A stretch of 64,000 bases of DNA from Paraburkholderia bannensis (GTDB taxonomy: Bacteria; Pseudomonadota; Gammaproteobacteria; Burkholderiales; Burkholderiaceae), in assembly GCF_014200455.1 (NCBI RefSeq), contig NZ_JACHBW010000009.1:62001-126000 (forward strand), written 5' to 3'. The position numbers and the translations under genes are program-made. This document shows positions 8,268-16,761 of the stretch, piece by piece. Position 1 is the first letter of the stretch. Every line of letters begins with the position of its first letter. Under the pieces are notes generated by a model. It saw only the letters and a list, made by a program, of their open reading frames with translations. It searched no databases and was not told the origin of the DNA.

Positions 8268-8317
8268 CGCAGGCACAGGCTGCCTCGCGTGAAAATGCGT
8301 GGCAGCCTGTGCCTGCG
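8268..8317. repeat. Perfect 17-bp inverted repeat upstream of the porin gene
   Basis: CGCAGGCACAGGCTGCC (8268-8284) pairs exactly with 8301-8317, with 16 bases between. It lies about 100 bases downstream of the cytochrome c stop and 51 bases upstream of the porin start, both on the minus strand. No T-run follows on either strand. It may end the dehydrogenase transcript, form a leader hairpin for the porin, or be a protein site. Confidence 0.75.
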
Positions 8318-8418
8318 TGCGGAAAAGAGGCGTGGATTTTACGGAGTCGCGGCGAAAGCGCCAGTGCCTTTTTCGCGCGCGGCGTGACGCGGCGCACGAA
8401 AACCCCGCGTTTCAGGTC

Positions 8419-9813
8419 TTAACGCTTGAGTGAGGCGCCCGGCGGCATCTCGGGCGCGGTGATGCTGACCGTTTTGCGCACCTTGGCTACGTCGCCGGCG
8501 CTCACCGGCGCGCCGGTGTTGCCCCAATTCGTGCGTACGAAAGTGGCGACATCGGCGACTTCCTGATCCGAAAGGCGCCAGCCGAACGGCGGCATGGTGA
8601 AAGTCGACGGCGCGGCCTTCGTGCCTTCGAGCGCCGCACCCGTGAGCAGCACGTGGATCAGCGACGTGGCGTCCGTGCCCTGCACGACGGGATTGCCGCC
8701 GAGCGCGGGGAACACACGCGTGTAGCCGTGGCCGTCGCTGCGGTGGCAGGCCATGCAGTTGTCGCGATAGACGGCCGCGCCGCGTGCGCTGGCATCGCCG
8801 CTTTGCAGCGCGTGACCGGCGGCGGCATCGTAGGCGTAGGGCGTTTCCTTCGCGTCGCTCGACGGCAGTGTCTTGAGATAGCGGGCCATGGCCAGCAGAT
8901 CCGCATCGGTCATGTACTGCATGCTGTGCTGGACCACATCGGTCATGCCGCCGAACGCCGCCGTGTGCAGATTGCGGCCGGACTTGAGGAACTGGACGAT
9001 ATCGTCCTCGCTCCATGTGCCGATGCCGGTGCGCGGATTGCCACGCAGGCTCGCGGGCACCCAGCCGTCGATGGGCGCGCCGCCCGCGAGGAAATCGTCG
9101 CCTTCGAGGTCGGTAAGCGCGAGTTCCTGCATCGTGCGCGCGCGCGGCGTGTGACACGCGCCGCAGTGGCCCAGACCCTGCACCAGATACGCGCCGCGCG
9201 AGACGATCGCGTCGTTGTAATGCGCGCCGTCGAACGCCTGCACCTTCGGCGCGAACATCGTGCGCCAGATGCCGAGCGGCCAGCGCATCGACAGCGGCCA
9301 GGGGATATCCACGGCGCGATTGCTCGCCGCCACGGGCGCGACGCCCTTCGAGAAGTACGCGTAGAGCGCCTTCATATCGTCATCGGACAGACGCGCGTAG
9401 GACGGATAGGGCATCGCCGGATAGAGCGTCTCGCCGTTCGGACGCACGCCTTCGCGCACCGCCTTGGCGAAATCCGCGTAACTCCACTTGCCGATGCCGG
9501 TATCGGCGTCCGGAGTGATGTTGGTCGAATAGATCGCGCCGATGGGCGTGTCGAATTTCAGGCCGCCCGCGAAGGGCTTGCCGCCTGGGGTGGTGTGGCA
9601 GGCGATACAGTCGCCGGCGCGCGCGAGATATTCGCCGCGCGCGAGCAGTGCGGTGCCGGTCTGGGCCTGAGCCTGGGCCTTGCTGGCGGCGGGTGCATCG
9701 GCGGCGCTGGCGGCAACGGGGGCAGTCAGTGCGAAAGCCGACAACGTTGCGGCCACAACCGTCATGCGCAAAACTGTGTGCGCAAAGCGCGTAGGGGAAA
9801 AGATCGTCTTCAT
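8419..9813 (-). CDS. Triheme cytochrome c subunit of a periplasmic GMC dehydrogenase
   Basis: 464 residues from the ATG at 9813, with a Sec signal peptide ending near VAASAADA. Three CxxCH heme sites are seen, CIACH, CGACH and CMACH, each in its own cytochrome c domain, as in membrane-bound gluconate and alcohol dehydrogenase cytochromes. It would pass electrons from the FAD subunit to ubiquinone at the outer face of the inner membrane. It starts 8 bases after the FAD subunit stop, the last gene of a three-gene operon. Confidence 0.92.
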   Translation of the reverse strand: MKTIFSPTRFAHTVLRMTVVAATLSAFALTAPVAASAADAPAASKAQAQAQTGTALLARGEYLARAGDCIACHTTPGGKPFAGGLKFDTPIGAIYSTNITPDADTGIGKWSYADFAKAVREGVRPNGETLYPAMPYPSYARLSDDDMKALYAYFSKGVAPVAASNRAVDIPWPLSMRWPLGIWRTMFAPKVQAFDGAHYNDAIVSRGAYLVQGLGHCGACHTPRARTMQELALTDLEGDDFLAGGAPIDGWVPASLRGNPRTGIGTWSEDDIVQFLKSGRNLHTAAFGGMTDVVQHSMQYMTDADLLAMARYLKTLPSSDAKETPYAYDAAAGHALQSGDASARGAAVYRDNCMACHRSDGHGYTRVFPALGGNPVVQGTDATSLIHVLLTGAALEGTKAAPSTFTMPPFGWRLSDQEVADVATFVRTNWGNTGAPVSAGDVAKVRKTVSITAPEMPPGASLKR

Positions 9814-9821
9814 GCGGCTCG

Positions 9822-11597
9822 TCACACGCTCACCAGAGGGCCAGGGTTCTTCAGATACTGGTTGCGGATGGCCTTCGCCGACCAGTAGGCGAGCGCGGCG
9901 ACCAGACCCGTCGGGTTGTAGCCGATGCCCTGCGGGAACGCGGACGCGCCCATCACGAACACGTTGTGCACGTCCCAGCTCTGCAGATAGCGATTGATCA
10001 CGCTCGTCTTCGGGTTCTCGCCCATCACTGCGCCGCCCACGAGGTGAGTGGTCTGATAGCGGCGCGAGTCGAAGTGCGCGCCGAATTCGCGCGTATAGAC
10101 GTTGATGGCCTGCGGACCCATTGCTTCGGCGATCTTCTTCATCTGGCCCGTCACGTACTGCGCCATCTTGATGTCGTTGTCCTTCCAGTCGAACGTCATG
10201 CGCAACAGCGGCTGACCGTACGAATCGCGATAGGTCGGATCGAGGTCGAGGAACACATCGCGATACGACATGTTCGAGCCGTGCGCATCCATCGAGACGG
10301 TGTGCGCATAGTGATCCTTCACGGCTTTCTTCCACTGCGAGCCCCAGTTGGGCGTGCCCGACGGCGTGGCGATGCCGCTGATCGGCTTGACGCCCGCCTG
10401 GTTCACCCACAGCGGCGAGCCGCCGACGAAACCGAGCGGACCGTGATCGAAGTTGTCGGCGTTGAAGTCGTCCACCGCCACGCCGTTGCCGCCTGCGCCG
10501 ATGAACGGATTCGTGTAGGTGTCCTTGTCGAAGAATGCGGTGATGGTCGAGAGGTTCTGATACGCAAAATTGCGGCCCACCACGCCTTCGCCCGAGACCG
10601 GGTCATACGGCTTGCCGATGCCCGAGAGCAGCAGCAGGTGCACATTGTGATACTGGAACGCGGAAACGATCACCAGATCGGCCGGCTGGAACACTTCCTG
10701 GCCCGATGGATCGACATAGGTGACGCCGGTGGCGCGCTTCTTCGAAGCGTCGAGTTCGACGCGCAGCACATGGCATTTCGCCCGCAATTCAAAGTGCTTT
10801 TCCTGCTTGAGCGCGGGCAGAATGTTCAGATTCGGCGAGGCCTTCGAATACATGTAGCACGCGTAGCCGCTGCAATAGCCGCAGAAGTTGCACGGGCCCA
10901 TCTGCACACCATACGGGTTCGTGTACGGACCCGACGTATTCGCCGACGGCAGACGATACGGATGCAGGCCGAGCGACTTCGCGGCATCGGAGAAGCGTTG
11001 CGCGGAATACGTATTCAGTTGCGCGGGCAACGGAAAATTGTCGCTTCGGCGTGCTTCGAACACATTGCCGTCGCCCACGACCTTGTCGCCCACCTTGTAC
11101 GCCTGGCCCGAAGTGCCGAAGACTTTCTCCGCGAAGTCGAAATGCGGCTCCAGTTCATCGTAGCTGACGCCGTAATCCTGGATCGTCATGCCTTCGGGGA
11201 TGAACTTCTTGCCGTAGCGCTCCTCGTAATGGCTCTTCAGGCGCAGCTCTTCCGGCGTGATGCGAAAGTGCACGCCCGACCAGTGCAGGCCCGCGCCTCC
11301 TACCCCTTCACCGGGCAGGAAGGCCGCAAGCTGACGATAGGGCAGCGCTGTTTCGGCCGCATTGTGGCGGATCGAAACGGTGGTCTTCGACAGATCGAGG
11401 AAGAGCTTCTTGCGGATGTTGTACGTGAGCTCGTCGATGGTGTTGGGGTACGCGCCATCGGGATAGGTGTCGCGATACTCGCCGCGTTCGAGCGCGACCA
11501 CGGACAGACCCGCCTCCGTGAGTTCCTTCGAAAGAATCGCGCCGGTCCAGCCGAAGCCAACCACCACCGCGTCCACATGAGGTTTCTTGATCGCCAT
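9822..11597 (-). CDS. FAD-dependent GMC oxidoreductase, large subunit (gluconate 2-dehydrogenase-like)
   Basis: 591 residues. The FAD-binding motif is at the N-terminus (VDAVVVGFGWTGAILSKEL, then E at the end of strand 2). The GMC C-terminal block has RRYQTTHLVGGAVMGENPKT and a final GYNPTGLVAALAYWSAKAI. There is no signal peptide of its own, as expected if it is carried out by the Tat signal of the small subunit. Substrate may be gluconate, 2-ketogluconate, sorbitol or another polyol; the sequence does not decide. Its ATG overlaps the stop of the small subunit as TAATG, so the two are translationally coupled. Confidence 0.92.
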   Translation of the reverse strand: MAIKKPHVDAVVVGFGWTGAILSKELTEAGLSVVALERGEYRDTYPDGAYPNTIDELTYNIRKKLFLDLSKTTVSIRHNAAETALPYRQLAAFLPGEGVGGAGLHWSGVHFRITPEELRLKSHYEERYGKKFIPEGMTIQDYGVSYDELEPHFDFAEKVFGTSGQAYKVGDKVVGDGNVFEARRSDNFPLPAQLNTYSAQRFSDAAKSLGLHPYRLPSANTSGPYTNPYGVQMGPCNFCGYCSGYACYMYSKASPNLNILPALKQEKHFELRAKCHVLRVELDASKKRATGVTYVDPSGQEVFQPADLVIVSAFQYHNVHLLLLSGIGKPYDPVSGEGVVGRNFAYQNLSTITAFFDKDTYTNPFIGAGGNGVAVDDFNADNFDHGPLGFVGGSPLWVNQAGVKPISGIATPSGTPNWGSQWKKAVKDHYAHTVSMDAHGSNMSYRDVFLDLDPTYRDSYGQPLLRMTFDWKDNDIKMAQYVTGQMKKIAEAMGPQAINVYTREFGAHFDSRRYQTTHLVGGAVMGENPKTSVINRYLQSWDVHNVFVMGASAFPQGIGYNPTGLVAALAYWSAKAIRNQYLKNPGPLVSV

Positions 11598-12340
11598 TAC
11601 GTGCGCTCTCCGTTGATCGACACCGGACCGTACGGGTAAGCCTTACCGTTCTGGTTCACGAAATCCATGAAATCGGCGCGCGCGCCGGGAAAACCGATCA
11701 TCTTCCACGCGGCCATATCCTTGTTGCCGCCGTGGATCGGATCGCAGAAATAGCCCTCGCGGGTGTTCTGCAGCAACTGACCGAAGAACACCTTGGCCGG
11801 CACGCCGTCGAGTTCGACCTTGCCCGCTTCGAGCGCGCCCAGCACCGCGTCGCGCGTGCTGGCGTCGAGCGCGTCGAATTCCTTGCCGTACGCCTTCGAG
11901 CAATACGCATTGACCGCCGCGATGCCGAGGCGATAGAGATCGCGCGGCACCAGCTTCAACTGATAACCGAGTTCCGGCGCACCTTGCTGGAAAGGCCCTT
12001 GCATGTACCAGAGCGCGCCGTGCGCGTAGGGCGTATCCATCTGACGATCGATGAACTCAGGCACGCCCGCGTCGAGCGCGCCGGGGCCTTCGGCATCGGC
12101 GGGAATCAGACGGTCGACGGCCGCGCGCAGGAAGGTCCATTCGCGGGCATCGAAGAAGCGGGGTTTGTATTCGGCCTGCGCGGACTGGCTGCTTGCGCTT
12201 GCGGGTTGGCCGCCTTGCTGCGCCGAACCGGAAGACGACTGCGAGCCGCCCTCGCAGGCCGCGAGGGCGCCGCTTGCGGGAACGAGCACCACCGCCGTGC
12301 GCAGGAAGCCCCGGCGTGACGTGAGAGGAGATTCGGACAT
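11597..12340 (-). CDS. Small (gamma) subunit of the GMC dehydrogenase, Tat-exported
   Basis: 247 residues from the ATG at 12340 (MSESPLTSRRGFLRTAVVLV). SRRGFLR is a textbook twin-arginine signal, followed by a hydrophobic stretch and ALAAC, so it may also be lipidated. The rest matches gluconate 2-dehydrogenase subunit 3: WTFLRAAVDRLIPADAEGPG and the later DFMDFVNQNGKAYPYGP. It helps mature and export the FAD subunit. First gene of the operon, with a perfect LacI-type operator about 97 bases upstream. Confidence 0.9.
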   Translation of the reverse strand: MSESPLTSRRGFLRTAVVLVPASGALAACEGGSQSSSGSAQQGGQPASASSQSAQAEYKPRFFDAREWTFLRAAVDRLIPADAEGPGALDAGVPEFIDRQMDTPYAHGALWYMQGPFQQGAPELGYQLKLVPRDLYRLGIAAVNAYCSKAYGKEFDALDASTRDAVLGALEAGKVELDGVPAKVFFGQLLQNTREGYFCDPIHGGNKDMAAWKMIGFPGARADFMDFVNQNGKAYPYGPVSINGERT

Positions 12341-12436
12341 GATTGGATTCTGTATCAATTCGGCATGGCCTGATCCGGCCGTGCCGTTGGCGGGGACCGG
12401 CTTTTAGCCTGGGCCGCTTTGTGCGGCTATGGTAAT

Positions 12437-12450
12437 TGGAACCGGTTCCA
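12437..12450. promoter_or_regulatory. LacI/GalR-family operator upstream of the dehydrogenase operon
   Basis: TGGAACCGGTTCCA is a perfect 14-bp palindrome with a central CG step, fitting the LacI-family pattern TGnAAnCGnTTnCA at every fixed base. It lies 97 bases upstream of the small-subunit start, where it would overlap or flank the promoter. No LacI-family gene is in the window, so the regulator is encoded elsewhere. Confidence 0.75.
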
Positions 12451-12779
12451 TGATTATCGGGGAATTTTACAATAATCAATTTCGGACGGGCGGTGGGGTG
12501 CTGCTGCGCGAGGGGCTGTGGCTTGGGTTGGTGGCAAGCTCAGCGTGGCGAGATGAGTCGGGAATTCTATGTGAATCAGCGAGTTACTGGCTTTTTCGGG
12601 CGGCCGGTTTGCCGCGATTGCGATGCGCATGTAGGTCTCTCTGACAAGAGACACGGCGTCGCTTTTGTTGCTTTTTGGGGAAGAATAAGCGCGGCGGGTT
12701 GTCAGGAGACTAGAGGGTTTGGTAGGTCCGCTGGCGGAGGGCGCAATTTGTCTGATGAAAATCGCTGATGAAATTCTCT
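12451..12779. other. Non-coding stretch between the dehydrogenase promoter and the T6SS remnant
   Basis: 329 bases. Open frames on both strands here lack codon bias and recognisable domains. Base composition is lower in GC than the neighbouring operon, in keeping with the accessory patch that follows. I see no repeat or hairpin of note. Confidence 0.5.
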
Positions 12780-12992
12780 TCAACGGCGCGACGTGAAGTA
12801 ACCGACGATCACCGCAAGGACCCCAGCCAGCGCTAGCCAAATCGCGAAAAAAAGATCCGCTGACTGCGGATCTGCGTCGAACAGACTACCTGCCGGGCGA
12901 AATTGGCCATAGAGGTACAGCCCTCCCCACGAGACTGCAGTGGCGAAGATTGCACCGAACAATGCGCCAAGGACAAATCTCGTGAATCTCAT
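12780..12992 (-). CDS. Small two-helix membrane protein next to the T6SS effector remnant
   Basis: 70 residues: helix 1 about residues 7-31 (LGALFGAIFATAVSWGGLYL), a loop FRPAGSLFDADPQSADLF, helix 2 about 48-66 (AIWLALAGVLAVIVGYF), and an RR end. Its ATG overlaps the effector TGA as ATGA, so it was probably translated with the effector. That position is where T6SS immunity proteins lie, and Tae-type effectors act in the periplasm. A membrane immunity protein is therefore possible, though known Tai4 proteins are larger and periplasmic. The reading frame is intact although the effector gene is broken. Confidence 0.6.
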   Translation of the reverse strand: MRFTRFVLGALFGAIFATAVSWGGLYLYGQFRPAGSLFDADPQSADLFFAIWLALAGVLAVIVGYFTSRR

Positions 12993-13744
12993 TTAAGAGG
13001 GAAGAACTGGATTGTGCGTGACTTCCGAAAATCTTCCCATACGCCGGGAATGACGATATTCCAGTTCACGCGAAATCCTGTCCCGATTCCTGTGAGCTTG
13101 CTTCCATTCCAAAGATCAATGTGTCCTCCACTTGGGTTGGCGGCGGTTTCACCCTCTCGAGACCAATAACCGTCAAACATAACAATGCCAGTTCTGCCCT
13201 TGATTCTGGATACCCAATTCTCTCCAGTGATGTCTTCGGCTTAAATTCGCTGCTCACGCGTGGCAGCAATCCTGTAGCACTCAGGCGACCGCTAACGTGT
13301 TGGGTATCAGGTGATTGAATCCGATAAGGGTATTCATCGCGTTCAGTGGCGTTAACAATCCGAACCTGTTCATCGAATTCAGAATTCGCGCCATGTAAAT
13401 CCGCTGCACTCGCGGCTTTTTTGCGGATCGCACGCCTCGAAGTGCTCGATGCCGTCGTCGTGACGCGATATGGATTGTGTCGTCGCTTTCATTTTTGGCG
13501 GCTTACTACATTGGCATCACAAGATATCGCCGTCCAGCGCAATCTCCAGCCCGCCATGAGTTCGACGGGAAGGGCCGCCAGATTTTTCAATCAATCCAAA
13601 ACTCTTGCAAGCAGCGCAGAATGATTTGCTGCCAATAAATGCTTGATGGAATCCGTTAATGGTTGGGGATCCCGGTAACACCTTTTTATCGATATAGCTG
13701 CCGGTTTCTGGTTTGTCCTCGGCGCATAAAATCAGTCGCAGCAT
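12989..13744 (-). pseudogene. Broken T6SS PAAR-domain effector with Tae4-like amidase C-terminus
   Basis: Translation starts at the ATG at 13744 (GGAG 9 bases upstream), beginning MLRLILCAEDKPETGSYI. The first part is a PAAR-type spike domain: CAACKSFGLIEK, GGPSRRTHGG, EIALDGDIL. An in-frame TGA at 13517-13519 interrupts it, and the frame goes on with CQCSKPPKMKATTQS, the expected PAAR end. At a T6 run (13417-13422, A6 on the coding strand) the frame shifts, and the next part reads FDEQVRIVNATERDEYPYRI, a tail domain seen in VgrG and PAAR effectors. Near 13241-13248 it shifts again into GRTGIVMFDGYWSREGE and SGGHIDLWNGSKLTG, which look like the His-containing half of a Tae4 peptidoglycan amidase. 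The Cys-containing half is missing. One stop, two shifts and a deletion make it non-functional. Confidence 0.72.
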
Positions 13745-13914
13745 GTGCAATGACTCCAATCTTGATATGTTTCAAACCTTGCCGGAAGGTCCGATGGTCG
13801 CGAATTATCCTGATCGAGACAACGAGAAGATTCTGAATTCGACGTGGCTGACGCAGGGCGGCAGCAAAGCGCGCGTCGGCAGGCCCCCTCCAAACAAACC
13901 CCAACAAATCCGCA

Positions 13915-13929
13915 AGTTGTTTGACAACT
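13915..13929. promoter_or_regulatory. GntR-type operator upstream of the sugar-acid genes
   Basis: AGTTGTTTGACAACT: six-base arms AGTTGT/ACAACT around TTG, containing TTGT-n3-ACAA, the usual core for FadR-type GntR proteins. The TTGACA inside it could be a -35 box, with TACTGT 18 bases later as -10. It lies 61 bases before the DHDPS-family start. A 13/15 match to it stands at 16646-16660. Confidence 0.65.
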
Positions 13930-13989
13930 AAGCGGCCCCGGTGCTACTGTTCAGGCTATCGACAACCCTCCCACCCAGCACGAGGCCTC

Positions 13990-14925
13990 ATGAACGTGTC
14001 CCCGATCGTCGAGAGCGAATTCGCTTCGACCGTGATGGCGGTGCCGCCTCTGGCACGCCGCCCCGATTTCTCGCTCGACGTTGAAGCCAACGGCAAGCTC
14101 ATCCGCCACATGGAAGGGGGCGGCATCCGCACGCTGCTCTACGGTGGCAACGCCAACCTCTATCACGTCGCGGTCAGCGAATTCCGCGAGCTGCTGGACA
14201 TGCTGGCGGAGCAAACCGCGCCGCAAACGCGCGTGATCCCGGCCATCGGCCCGGACTACGGCAAGATGCTCGATCAGGCGCATATCCTTGCACAGACGAA
14301 GTATCAGACCGCCATGGTGCTGCCGCTCGCAGGCTTCACCACGCCCGCAGGCGTGGAAGCGGGCCTCACGCGCATCGCCGACGCCGCCGGCATTCCGCTC
14401 ACGCTCTATGTCAAGAGCGAGGATTATGTCGATGTCGACACGCTGGTGCGCCTGATCGACCGTGGCACGCTGATCGCCGTGAAGTACGCCATCGTGCGCG
14501 CCGATCCGGCCAATGATCCGTACCTGCGCCGTCTGCTGCAAAGCGTGCCGGCTTCGAAGGTGGTCTCGGGCATGGGCGAGCGCCCGGCGCTAGTGCATGT
14601 GCGCGATTTCGGTCTGGCCGCATGGACCACGGGTTCGGGCTGCATCGCCTCGCACGCCGTCATGGCGCTGCTGAAGGCCGCCAAGGAAGGCCGCGCCGAC
14701 GACGCCCAGCGCCTCTACGACGCGTTCATGCCGCTCGAAACGCTGCGCGACGACATCTCGCTGATCCGCGTGCTGCACGATGCCGTGACGCTGTCCGGGA
14801 TCGCCGATATGGGCCCGATCCTGCCGCTGCTCTCGCAGTCGCCGGCTGAAGCGTTGCCCGCGATTGGCGCGGCCGCGAAGGAACTACTGGCGTTCGAGCA
14901 GTCGCTGGCGGCGGCGCACGCTTGA
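13990..14925 (+). CDS. DHDPS/NAL-family class I aldolase or dehydratase (sugar-acid pathway)
   Basis: 311 residues from the ATG at 13990 ([15 protein letters not shown] 4 bases upstream). A TIM barrel of the dihydrodipicolinate synthase family: the substrate loop is GGNANLY, a Tyr lies in LTLYVK, and the Schiff-base Lys is in LIAVKYAIV. It stands before an alpha-ketoglutarate-semialdehyde dehydrogenase-like gene and close to an IlvD/Edd dehydratase. A 2-keto-3-deoxypentonate dehydratase or a 5-dehydro-4-deoxyglucarate dehydratase is therefore more likely than lysine synthesis. Either reaction yields 2-oxoglutarate semialdehyde. The choice between them is not settled by the sequence. Confidence 0.82.
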   Translation: MNVSPIVESEFASTVMAVPPLARRPDFSLDVEANGKLIRHMEGGGIRTLLYGGNANLYHVAVSEFRELLDMLAEQTAPQTRVIPAIGPDYGKMLDQAHILAQTKYQTAMVLPLAGFTTPAGVEAGLTRIADAAGIPLTLYVKSEDYVDVDTLVRLIDRGTLIAVKYAIVRADPANDPYLRRLLQSVPASKVVSGMGERPALVHVRDFGLAAWTTGSGCIASHAVMALLKAAKEGRADDAQRLYDAFMPLETLRDDISLIRVLHDAVTLSGIADMGPILPLLSQSPAEALPAIGAAAKELLAFEQSLAAAHA

Positions 14926-14960
14926 GCCTCGCGCAACCGATTGATCTGAACGGAGCGACC

Positions 14961-16544
14961 ATGTCGTCTATCACTGGGAACATGCTGCTGGGCGCGCAGG
15001 CCGTGCGCGGCCAGGCTGGAGAGATGCGCGCCTTCGCGCCGGCGCTCGGCAAGGACATCGAGCCGTCGTTTGGGCTGGGCGGCAAGGCCGAAGTCGCGCG
15101 CGCCTGCGATCTCGCGGCGCAGGCGTTCGACGCCTTCCGCGCCGCGCCGCACGAAACCCGCGCGAAGCTGCTCGAAGCGATCGCCGAACGCATTCTCGGC
15201 ATCGGCGATGAACTGATCGAGCGTGCGCAGCTTGAATCGGCGCTGCCCAAGGCGCGTCTGGAAGGCGAGCGCGGCCGCACGGTCGGCCAGTTGCGCCTGT
15301 TTGCGTCGCTGGTGCGCGACGGCCGCTGGTGCGGCGCGGTGCTCGATTCGGCGCTGCCGGATCGCAAGCCGCTGCCGCGTTCGGATCTGCGCGCGCAGCG
15401 CATCGGCCTCGGCCCCGTGGCCGTGTTCGGCGCGAGCAACTTCCCGCTGGCGTTCTCGGTGGCGGGCGGCGATACGGCGTCGGCGCTGGCTGCCGGTTGT
15501 CCAGTGGTCGTCAAGGCGCACCTCGCGCATCCGGGCACCTCGGAACTCGTCGGCCGCGCGATCCAGCAAGCCGTTGCCGATGTCGGTCTGCCCGAAGGCG
15601 TGTTCTCGCTGATCTTCGGCGCAGGCAACGAAACCGGCGAAGCGCTGGTTGCGCATCCGGCCATCAAGGCGGTGGGCTTCACGGGTTCGCGACGCGGTGG
15701 GCTCGCGCTTGCGCACGTCGCCGCACAGCGCGCCGAGCCCATCCCCGTCTACGCCGAAATGAGCAGCATCAACCCGATGTTCGTGCTGCCCGCCGCATTG
15801 GCCGCACGCGGTGAAGCACTCGCAACGGCTTTCGTCGATTCGCTCACGCTGGGCGTCGGCCAGTTCTGCACCAATCCGGGCCTAGTGCTGGCGATCGATT
15901 CGCCGGAACTCGACCGCTTCGTGCTGAGCGCAAGCGCCGCGCTCGCGGGCAAGCCGTCGCAGAGCATGCTGACGGCGGGCATCGCCTCGGCTTACGGCGA
16001 AGCGGTGGCGGCGCGCAAGACCGCACCGGGCGTCGAGCAACTGGCCGAAGGCACGCAGACGGACGCGCATTGCGCCGCGCTGCCGCTGCTGTTCAAGACC
16101 AACGCTGAACAGTTCCTTGCGCAGCACGCGTTGTCGGACGAGATTTTCGGGCCGACCTCGATCGTCGTGGCTTGCCGCGACGAAGCGGAACTCGTGCGCG
16201 TGGCCGAGCATCTGGAAGGCCAATTGACGGCCACGCTGCACATCGATCGCGAAGACTATGCGATGGCCGCGCGTCTGCTGCCTGTGTTGGAGCGCAAGGC
16301 GGGCCGCATTCTGGCGAACGGTTTCCCGACCGGCGTCGAGGTGTCGTACGCGATGGTTCACGGCGGCCCGTTCCCGGCCACCTCGGATGCGCGCACGACG
16401 TCGGTGGGCGCGATGGCGATCGAGCGCTTCCTGCGCCCGGTCTGCTATCAGGATCTGCCGGCCGAACTGCTGCCCGTCGCGCTGCAGGACGACAACCCGC
16501 TCGCGCTGTGGCGTCTGCGCGACGGCGAGCTGGTGCGCAAATAG
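14961..16544 (+). CDS. Aldehyde dehydrogenase, probable 2-oxoglutarate semialdehyde dehydrogenase
   Basis: 527 residues from the ATG at 14961 (GGAG 5 bases upstream). ALDH landmarks: [20 protein letters not shown] for the cofactor site, [10 protein letters not shown], the general-base Glu in YAEMSSINP, and the catalytic Cys in [10 protein letters not shown]. The length and these variants fit the KGSADH group, which oxidises 2-oxoglutarate semialdehyde with NAD(P)+ to 2-oxoglutarate. It starts 35 bases after the DHDPS-family gene, so one transcript is likely. Confidence 0.88.
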   Translation: MSSITGNMLLGAQAVRGQAGEMRAFAPALGKDIEPSFGLGGKAEVARACDLAAQAFDAFRAAPHETRAKLLEAIAERILGIGDELIERAQLESALPKARLEGERGRTVGQLRLFASLVRDGRWCGAVLDSALPDRKPLPRSDLRAQRIGLGPVAVFGASNFPLAFSVAGGDTASALAAGCPVVVKAHLAHPGTSELVGRAIQQAVADVGLPEGVFSLIFGAGNETGEALVAHPAIKAVGFTGSRRGGLALAHVAAQRAEPIPVYAEMSSINPMFVLPAALAARGEALATAFVDSLTLGVGQFCTNPGLVLAIDSPELDRFVLSASAALAGKPSQSMLTAGIASAYGEAVAARKTAPGVEQLAEGTQTDAHCAALPLLFKTNAEQFLAQHALSDEIFGPTSIVVACRDEAELVRVAEHLEGQLTATLHIDREDYAMAARLLPVLERKAGRILANGFPTGVEVSYAMVHGGPFPATSDARTTSVGAMAIERFLRPVCYQDLPAELLPVALQDDNPLALWRLRDGELVRK

Positions 16545-16561
16545 GCGTTAAAAGACCGGCT

Positions 16562-16596
16562 CGAAGGCGCTTGCAGAACCGCTGCAAGCGCCTTCG
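16562..16596 (+). terminator. Strong hairpin after the aldehyde dehydrogenase gene
   Basis: CGAAGGCGCTTGCAG (16562-16576), loop AACCG, CTGCAAGCGCCTTCG (16582-16596): 15 perfect pairs. No T-run follows, so it may stop transcription only in part or protect the upstream mRNA end. Together with the operator at 16646 it marks a boundary between two transcription units. Confidence 0.7.
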
Positions 16597-16645
16597 TCGT
16601 AGGGCTGCCGGAGAGGCTTTCAGAATTGCCTCGCAAATCCCTACA

Positions 16646-16660
16646 CGTTGCTTGACAACT
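16646..16660. promoter_or_regulatory. Second copy of the GntR-type operator, before the ABC importer
   Basis: CGTTGCTTGACAACT matches the site at 13915-13929 at 13 of 15 positions and again contains TTGACA. It lies 102 bases upstream of the solute-binding protein start, just after the hairpin, so the importer and dehydratase genes probably have their own promoter under the same regulator. Confidence 0.6.
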
Positions 16661-16761
16661 TGATGTGTGGTTCGGCATCCTTTGACCGCGGCGCAAAAAC
16701 AAGAATCGAGAAATCACCGTAGCCGCGTAGAAAAATTCCATAAACAGAGTGAGGAGATGCG

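Noticed and set aside
12454..12840. 128-codon minus-strand frame before the dehydrogenase operon
   Set aside because: It has no codon bias or domain and overlaps the end of the small membrane gene in another frame.
13517..13519. In-frame TGA in the PAAR gene as a selenocysteine codon
   Set aside because: The gene has two more frame lesions and a missing catalytic half, and no selenocysteine insertion hairpin is evident after it. A nonsense mutation is simpler.
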